Below are positions 1 through 3,709 of a stretch of DNA of 5,096 nt, in pieces (position 1 is the stretch's first letter; every line of letters begins with the position of its first letter). Made by a program: the position numbers and the translations under genes. Location: assembly GCA_002479145.1 (NCBI GenBank), contig DLLX01000021.1:1-5096 (forward strand), given 5' to 3'. This DNA comes from Prevotella sp. UBA7551. GTDB taxonomy: Bacteria > Bacteroidota > Bacteroidia > Bacteroidales > Bacteroidaceae. The notes beneath the pieces are model-generated. The model did not search any database. It was given only the letters and a program-made list of their open reading frames with translations, and was not told where the DNA came from.

Positions 1-4
1 TTCC

Positions 5-37
5 CCCGCAGCAGATGGGCAATGAGGACGCTGCGGG
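5..37. repeat. Perfect 8-bp inverted repeat just past the membrane-protein stop
   Basis: CCCGCAGC at 5-12 is the exact reverse complement of GCTGCGGG at 30-37, with a 17-nt spacer. It begins 13 nt beyond the stop codon (51-53) of the minus-strand gene, a plausible place for a 3' stem-loop. No T-run follows the stem on the minus strand, where the next bases are GGAA, so it is not a canonical intrinsic terminator. It lies at the window edge and could belong to an unseen neighbouring gene. The inverted repeat is seen directly; any function is inference. Confidence 0.35.
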
Positions 38-50
38 AGACATGGCTGTG

Positions 51-1172
51 CTATACGGAGCGGTCGGTGGGGTGCGTATGGTATACGTATTGGGCCCGGC
101 CATCGCGCCATACCCAACGTTGCTTGCCCTCGCGGGCGTACTTGCCGATGAAAGTCGACAGGATGAAGCCTACTACGGGCGAGGATAAGGCCACGGCCAT
201 GAGTATCCAGAGCGAGATCTGAACCACCACGGCCAGCATGACCACAAAAACATGGAGCGACACTATACCTATGGCTGTCATGACCACGCCATAAAGACGG
301 GCGCGCAGGCCGTTGATAAGCATCGGAATGCCATAGCACACGAGGAAGGCGGGCCATAAGCTGTCCATGAATTGGTACGAAAGCAGCAGTGCAGGCCACT
401 GTACCAGATAGCCAATGACGAATGGCCACACCAGAAGCGAGTGCTTGGCAAACAGTGTTACACAGAACATGTAAGAGAAAGCCAGTACCATGAACAAGGC
501 CACAAGCAGGGCACCTCCGATGGCTTTGGGCACTCCTACATAGTCGGGGTTGCACCACCACAGCGCGTCCCAGTCTATCATAACGGCCATATAGACCACT
601 ATGGCGGCCGACACTACAAACGGAAGGGCCGAGAGGAGAATGAACCGGGTGCGCAGGACCATCCATACGGCCACGGCCATAAACAGCAAGGCCACCAAGG
701 GCAACACGGGTCCGTAGAGGGTTCGAGTGGAGGCAGCATGCATATCCAATCGTGGAAGGGAGACCCATTTGGACAGTTGGGGACGTGGCCTGAAATTGTC
801 CGAAGCAAAAATATCGGAGGCAGAAGCGGGGTTCTGGTCCGAATAGCGTAGCCAGCGAGCTTCGGCAAGGTAACGTTTCCCTTTGTAGACAATGACGGCC
901 TTGATCTGCCTGGCATCTGGGGTGTCGTCCACGTTGTTAGCGTGTGAAGCAGACTGGCCGTCGGTGCCCGTCACCTTGCGGCCTACTACCTGCACGAGTG
1001 CGCCGTTGCGCAGGTAGAGTACGGTACGTGTGCCGTCAAAATCGGTGGGTTTACTGGCTGCCACCGCCTTGACTTCGGGAGCCACCAGGCAGTCTACTAC
1101 ATAGTTTTGGGCCTGTGCCAAGGTAGCTACGCACAGGCAGAAAAGCAGTGATAGGATTTTGTAGGTCTTCAT
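51..1172 (-). CDS. Hypothetical membrane protein: signal peptide, periplasmic domain, about seven TM helices
   Basis: I do not recognise this 373-residue protein. It opens with a classical signal peptide (basic M-K-T-Y-K, a hydrophobic core around residues 6-18, an A-Q-A cleavage motif at 19-21); no cysteine sits in a lipobox. Residues 22-150 form a polar, probably beta-rich extracytoplasmic domain containing V-I-V-Y-K-G-K-R-Y and a following S-D-Q-N-P. Hydrophobic segments follow near 152-174, 177-199, 215-241, 246-267, 272-288, 293-314 and 317-343, then a basic tail of about 30 residues. Arg/Lys-rich loops at 174-176 and 289-292 and in the tail fit an N-outside, seven-helix, C-inside topology. 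That layout resembles 7TMR-DISM receptors, but no signalling domain follows, so receptor function is only a guess. The ATG at 1172-1170 leads directly into the signal peptide. The gene is divergent from the plus-strand operon and has its own probable promoter near 1324-1331. Confidence 0.85.
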   Translation of the reverse strand: MKTYKILSLLFCLCVATLAQAQNYVVDCLVAPEVKAVAASKPTDFDGTRTVLYLRNGALVQVVGRKVTGTDGQSASHANNVDDTPDARQIKAVIVYKGKRYLAEARWLRYSDQNPASASDIFASDNFRPRPQLSKWVSLPRLDMHAASTRTLYGPVLPLVALLFMAVAVWMVLRTRFILLSALPFVVSAAIVVYMAVMIDWDALWWCNPDYVGVPKAIGGALLVALFMVLAFSYMFCVTLFAKHSLLVWPFVIGYLVQWPALLLSYQFMDSLWPAFLVCYGIPMLINGLRARLYGVVMTAIGIVSLHVFVVMLAVVVQISLWILMAVALSSPVVGFILSTFIGKYAREGKQRWVWRDGRAQYVYHTHPTDRSV

Positions 1173-1210
1173 ATAACTTAAATTAACTGATGAGCAAGCT
1201 CTTAATTTTA

Positions 1211-1254
1211 ATCCTAAAGCAAGTCATAGGATGAAACAACTTATCCTATACTTG
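1211..1254. repeat. Imperfect 12-bp inverted repeat with an alternative pairing arm
   Basis: CAAGT (1220-1224), one unpaired C (1225) and ATAGGAT (1226-1232) match ATCCTAT (1243-1249) and ACTTG (1250-1254) in inverted orientation. This gives a 12-bp stem with a single bulge and a 10-nt loop. A second copy of the arm, ATCCTA at 1211-1216, can pair instead with TAGGAT at 1227-1232, so two mutually exclusive hairpins are possible. The element lies in the probable 5' leader of the minus-strand membrane gene, 39-82 nt upstream of its start codon. It could be a structured leader or a dimeric repressor site. No T-tract follows, so it is not a terminator. Confidence 0.6.
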
Positions 1255-1256
1255 TA

Positions 1257-1292
1257 TATATCAGGAGATTCATTTACCTTAGTGCTGATATA
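1257..1292. repeat. 8-bp perfect inverted repeat (TATATCAG / CTGATATA)
   Basis: TATATCAG at 1257-1264 is the exact reverse complement of CTGATATA at 1285-1292, with a 20-nt spacer. It starts only two bases after the preceding inverted repeat and also falls within the probable leader of the minus-strand gene. The sequence is AT-rich, so an 8-bp match could arise by chance. Its position next to the stronger 1220-1254 repeat is what makes it worth marking. Confidence 0.4.
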
Positions 1293-1323
1293 GAACTAAA
1301 AATAAGAATATCTGACATTGGGG

Positions 1324-1331
1324 CAAAGTTA
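1324..1331 (-). promoter_or_regulatory. Probable Bacteroidetes -7 box for the membrane-protein gene
   Basis: On the minus strand, 1331-1324 reads TAACTTTG, an exact match to the Bacteroidetes -7 consensus TAnnTTTG. The region about 20 nt upstream (near 1351-1357, minus-strand GGGGTGA) lacks a clear TTG, so the -33 half is weak. Transcription would begin around 1318, giving a leader of about 145 nt that contains both inverted repeats at 1211-1292. The box is seen directly; the start site is inferred from the consensus. Confidence 0.45.
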
Positions 1332-1358
1332 AGCATAAAATATGAGATGCTCACCCCC

Positions 1359-1368
1359 TTCGGCCGAA
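1359..1368. promoter_or_regulatory. Perfect palindrome TTCGGCCGAA between divergent promoters
   Basis: TTCGGCCGAA is a 10-bp perfect palindrome forming a GC-rich island in otherwise AT-rich DNA. It lies about 28 bp upstream of the minus-strand -7 box and about 47 bp upstream of the plus-strand -33 element, positions suitable for a regulator acting on both promoters. A second palindrome with the same CGGCCG core occurs at 1510-1519. Operator function is inference. Confidence 0.35.
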
Positions 1369-1405
1369 ATTCTTTATATCAAAATACTGTAAAGTCATCT
1401 TTTCT

Positions 1406-1434
1406 GAAAAACCCTTGCCCGTGAAAAGTTTTTC
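1406..1434. repeat. 7-bp inverted repeat flanking the -33 element
   Basis: GAAAAAC at 1406-1412 is the reverse complement of GTTTTTC at 1428-1434, with a 15-nt spacer that contains the TTG of the plus-strand promoter. A dimeric regulator bound here would cover the -33 region. The arms are A/T homopolymer-rich, so chance occurrence is quite possible. Confidence 0.3.
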
Positions 1435-1445
1435 TCGTAACTTTG
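1415..1445 (+). promoter_or_regulatory. Probable Bacteroidetes promoter of the three-gene operon
   Basis: TTG at 1415-1417 and TAACTTTG at 1438-1445 are separated by 20 nt, matching the Bacteroidetes primary-sigma promoter (-33 TTG/TTTG, -7 TAnnTTTG) in both sequence and spacing. This is the best plus-strand promoter match I see upstream of the lipoprotein gene. Transcription should begin near 1450, leaving a leader of about 200 nt before the ATG at 1657. I saw no equally good match closer to the gene or in the two downstream intergenic gaps. Confidence 0.7.
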
Positions 1446-1509
1446 CACAAGATTGTAAAGGTTTGCGTCAAGGAGATAAGCCTCGATACATTGCCGAGAA
1501 AGTGTAGGT

Positions 1510-1519
1510 CACGGCCGTG
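1510..1519. promoter_or_regulatory. Perfect palindrome CACGGCCGTG in the operon leader
   Basis: CACGGCCGTG is a 10-bp perfect palindrome about 60 nt downstream of the inferred transcription start. It shares the CGGCCG core with TTCGGCCGAA at 1359-1368, about 151 bp away. It has no spacer, so it cannot form a stable hairpin and fits a DNA-binding site better than an RNA element. Function is inference. Confidence 0.3.
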
Positions 1520-1579
1520 CGTACATAAAAGGGAAGATCATTGACGACATGTCGCTTAGAGCGTGACAAGGGTTTATCC

Positions 1580-1625
1580 AAAGCATTGAAAGCATTAAAT
1601 ATTGCAACATTCAGATTAAAAGCAT
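1580..1625 (+). repeat. Three short AAAGCAT direct repeats before the lipoprotein gene
   Basis: AAAGCATT occurs at 1580-1587 and again at 1589-1596. AAAGCAT recurs at 1619-1625. The copies start 9 and 30 bp apart, immediately upstream of the translation start. They could be binding sites or simply A-rich leader sequence; the short unit allows no firm call. Confidence 0.3.
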
Positions 1626-1656
1626 CAATACATATTAAAGAGAACAATTGATTTTG

Positions 1657-2835
1657 ATGAAAGGAAAAATTTTGGCCGCCGTGCTCATGTGCACGTCTTT
1701 GACGCTCACTTCCTGCTTCAAGGACGAGCCGCTGAACGCCGAGTGCGACATAGAGCAGGCTTACATACACACCGACCATCCCGAGACGATGTTCTTCAGG
1801 GCTGCCGACACGCTCGTGAATGTGCTGACAAGCGAGCGTGACATCAAGTTTAAGGTACTGACCGAGGCCGACATCACGGCAGTGGCGCCGCAGTTCCGCA
1901 CCACGGAGGGGGCCACCGTGACAGCCAACGACGGCAAACCGCTCAACACGCCACGCGACTTCTCCAAGGGAAAGGGCGCAATCTACACCGTGACATCGCA
2001 AGACGGCAGATGGAGTAAGGCCTACACCGTGACGATGGGCGTGCGTACCTTCGACGAGTTCAGCGATCTCGACTTCGAGAACGTGCGGCTCACGAGCAAG
2101 GAATGCTACCGTCCCTACTATGAATGGGTGGAGAAGGCCAGCGATGGCTACGAACTTGACTGCTGGGCCACGGGCAATCCGGGCTTCGATGTGAGTATGG
2201 GAGAGGAGGGTGACGGCAACCATGTCACCGCCGACCAGTTCCCCACAGTGAGCATTGCTGACGGACACACGGGGAAGGGAGTGAAGTTGACAACCTGCGA
2301 TACGGGTTATTTCGGTGCGCTCATGAACATGCGCATAGCCGCAGGCAACCTCTTTCTCGGCAAATTCGACCTCGACAACGCCCTCACCCAGACGCTGAAG
2401 GCCACCATGTTCGGGGTGCCTGTATCGAAGAAGCCGCTTTCCTTCTCGGGATACTATAAGTACAAGCCGGGCAAGGACTTCCAAAACCGTGCGGGAGAGA
2501 TACAGAAGGGCATGACGGACAAGGGCGACATCTACGCCGTGATATACCGCAACACCGACTCCAACGGCAAGGCCGTGACGCTTGACGGCGAGAACGTGCG
2601 CACCAGCAGCCTCATCGTGGGCACAGCGGTACTGGACGAGGTGCGCACCACCGACCAGTGGACGGGCTTCCACGTGGATTTCACCTACTCTACCCCACTC
2701 GATCCCAGCGTGCTGGCACGCCACGGATACAGCTTGGCCATCGTGTTCACGTCAAGTTACAAGGGGGCACAGTTTGAAGGAGCATTGGGAAGCACGCTGT
2801 GCATCGATGATGTGCATGTGGCATGGGACGAATGA
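1657..2835 (+). CDS. Surface-type lipoprotein, Ig-like N-terminal region plus PCMD domain
   Basis: This 392-residue protein begins with a lipoprotein signal peptide: M-K-G-K, a hydrophobic core, then lipobox L-T-S-C with Cys20. The mature N-terminus C-F-K-D-E-P matches the Bacteroidetes lipoprotein export signal (Lys then two acidic residues), predicting anchoring on the outer face of the outer membrane. Residues about 30-128 look like an Ig-like module, ending in Y-T-V-T-S-Q-D-G and A-Y-T-V-T-M. Residues about 137-390 resemble the PCMD (putative carbohydrate metabolism) family: an early D-F-E-N, a central F-S-G-Y-Y-K-Y-K-P-G strand, and a final L-C-I-D-D-V-H-V typical of carbohydrate-binding jelly rolls. 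No catalytic residues are evident, so a binding role is more likely than an enzyme. The ATG at 1657 is preferred; an in-frame TTG at 1648 would add three residues and has the more A-rich upstream sequence. It is first in the probable operon. Confidence 0.85.
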   Translation: MKGKILAAVLMCTSLTLTSCFKDEPLNAECDIEQAYIHTDHPETMFFRAADTLVNVLTSERDIKFKVLTEADITAVAPQFRTTEGATVTANDGKPLNTPRDFSKGKGAIYTVTSQDGRWSKAYTVTMGVRTFDEFSDLDFENVRLTSKECYRPYYEWVEKASDGYELDCWATGNPGFDVSMGEEGDGNHVTADQFPTVSIADGHTGKGVKLTTCDTGYFGALMNMRIAAGNLFLGKFDLDNALTQTLKATMFGVPVSKKPLSFSGYYKYKPGKDFQNRAGEIQKGMTDKGDIYAVIYRNTDSNGKAVTLDGENVRTSSLIVGTAVLDEVRTTDQWTGFHVDFTYSTPLDPSVLARHGYSLAIVFTSSYKGAQFEGALGSTLCIDDVHVAWDE

Positions 2836-2873
2836 GCGTACCGGAACACAACAACATTCAACTACGAAACGAA

Positions 2874-3623
2874 ATGAAAAAGAACATACTGGCGGCAGCA
2901 CTGACACTTGTAGTAGCTCTTCCAGCCACGGCGGGAGGCATATTTGACAACCTCACCTACTACATACGCGCAGGTTATGCCATCGGCGGTACCGCACCCA
3001 TAAGCATGCCCGCGGAAATCAGAAAGCTCAACAAGTACTCGGTGAAGCCCAACATCACGCTGGCACTCGATGCCTACAAGCCGCTCGGGGGGCGCTGGGG
3101 ACTGCTGGCCGGCTTCCACTACGAGTGCAAGAACATGAAGACCGACGCCAATGTGAAAAACTACCACATGGAAATGCGGCAGGGAGGACGCACCATCTCG
3201 GGTATGTTCACTGGAGGTGTGGTCACCAAAGTGGACGAATGGATGGTGACGCTGCCCCTGCAGGCCACTTGCGACCTCGGCAAGGTGAGACTCAAAGGCG
3301 GTCCATACCTGAGCTATGTGCTGTCCAACGACTTCTCCGGCTATGCCTACGACGGACACATACGCATGGGCGACCCTACGGGAAACCGCGTGAACATTGG
3401 TTCTGACGACAGCTCACGGGGCACATACGATTTCTCCGACGACCTGCGCCACCTGCAATTCGGCGTGGACTTCGGGGCCGACTGGTATTTCTCACAGCGA
3501 TGGGGAGCCTACGCCGATGTGGCGTGGGGACTGACGGGCATCTTCAACAGCGACTTCAAGACCATCGAGCAGACGCTCTACCCCATCTACGGCACCATCG
3601 GCGTGACCTACCGGCTGAAATAA
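2874..3623 (+). CDS. Outer-membrane beta-barrel protein (PorT/OMP_b-brl-like)
   Basis: This 249-residue protein has a signal peptide (M-K-K-N, hydrophobic 5-16, cleavage probably after A-T-A at 18-20). The mature part has the alternating pattern of a small beta-barrel: Y-Y-I-R-A-G-Y (29-35), a strand pair around 61-84 with a W-G-L-L-A-G-F turn, V-T-L-P-L-Q (125-130), L-K-G-G-P-Y-L-S-Y (140-148), and F-G-V-D-F-G-A-D-W-Y-F (196-206). It ends in a terminal strand G-T-I-G-V-T-Y-R-L-K. The L-P-L-Q and G-G-P-Y elements and the length fit the Bacteroidetes outer-membrane beta-barrel families. Long polar stretches at 90-120 and 155-192 are probable extracellular loops. It probably serves as an outer-membrane anchor, pore or partner for the flanking PCMD proteins. 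An in-frame ATG at 2823 overlaps the previous gene and would put 17 polar residues before the signal peptide, so 2874 is preferred. Confidence 0.82.
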   Translation: MKKNILAAALTLVVALPATAGGIFDNLTYYIRAGYAIGGTAPISMPAEIRKLNKYSVKPNITLALDAYKPLGGRWGLLAGFHYECKNMKTDANVKNYHMEMRQGGRTISGMFTGGVVTKVDEWMVTLPLQATCDLGKVRLKGGPYLSYVLSNDFSGYAYDGHIRMGDPTGNRVNIGSDDSSRGTYDFSDDLRHLQFGVDFGADWYFSQRWGAYADVAWGLTGIFNSDFKTIEQTLYPIYGTIGVTYRLK

Positions 3624-3650
3624 GACATCACGACCTGTACCTATGCACAG

Positions 3651-3709
3651 AAAAAAGTGGAGTAAAAACTAAAAGAAAAAGAAGATAACAACAAAGAAAA
3701 AGAAAAAAG
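3651..3709 (+). promoter_or_regulatory. A-rich purine tract, probable translation enhancer
   Basis: The 59 nt before the ATG at 3710 are almost all A and G, with repeated AAAGAAAAAG-like units and hardly any C or T. No clear Shine-Dalgarno is present. Bacteroidetes ribosomes largely do not rely on Shine-Dalgarno pairing and favour A-rich unstructured leaders, with A at -3, -6 and -12; all three are A here. The tract probably raises translation of the third gene relative to its neighbours. No terminator hairpin or good -7 box is visible in the whole 3624-3709 gap. Confidence 0.5.

Larger units (their letters stand above)
1450..1656 (+). promoter_or_regulatory. Long 5' leader of the PCMD operon, no recognised riboswitch
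   Basis: About 200 nt separate the inferred transcription start from the ATG at 1657. I recognise no riboswitch, T-box or terminator here. Local structure is modest: CTCG/CGAG arms around 1482-1498, the palindrome at 1510-1519, and a short CGCT/AGCG hairpin around 1554-1564. The last 80 nt are A-rich and hold three AAAGCAT copies. A five-codon ATG frame at 1549-1566 is too short to call. The region is longer than a simple leader needs, so it may be regulatory or the true start site may be further downstream. Confidence 0.4.

Noticed and set aside
1..43. Possible start of a further minus-strand gene (ATG at 43-41), or in-frame continuation past the 51-53 stop
   Set aside because: Only about 14 codons are visible. 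The ATG frame reads M-S-P-A-A-S-S-L-P with no clear signal, and the better-looking coding frame (S-V-L-I-A-H-L-L) has no start codon after the TAG. There is too little sequence to call.
372..851. Plus-strand open frame inside the membrane-protein gene
   Set aside because: Its product is Gly/His/Gln/Lys-rich and low in hydrophobic residues, with no recognisable motif. It is the complement of transmembrane-coding sequence.
51..1172. Lipoprotein assignment for the membrane protein, based on cysteines at residues 12, 14 and 28
   Set aside because: None is preceded by a lipobox pattern, and an A-Q-A signal peptidase I site fits better.
1549..1566. Five-codon ATG frame in the operon leader
   Set aside because: At five codons it is within chance expectation, with no run of a single amino acid that would suggest an attenuation leader peptide.
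1468..2724. Long minus-strand open frame (418 codons) opposite the PCMD lipoprotein gene
   Set aside because: It is rich in His, Val, Arg and Gly with no domain pattern, signal or promoter. The opposite strand encodes a coherent lipoprotein with lipobox and PCMD-like motifs, so this is an antisense shadow of GC-rich codons.
2823..2873. Upstream in-frame ATG for the beta-barrel gene
   Set aside because: It would put 17 polar residues ahead of a clear M-K-K-N signal peptide and overlap the end of the lipoprotein gene. The ATG at 2874 gives a normal signal peptide.
3638..3645. TACCTATG as a possible -7 box for the third gene
   Set aside because: It has one mismatch to TAnnTTTG and no TTG about 20 nt upstream. 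Operon read-through is simpler.
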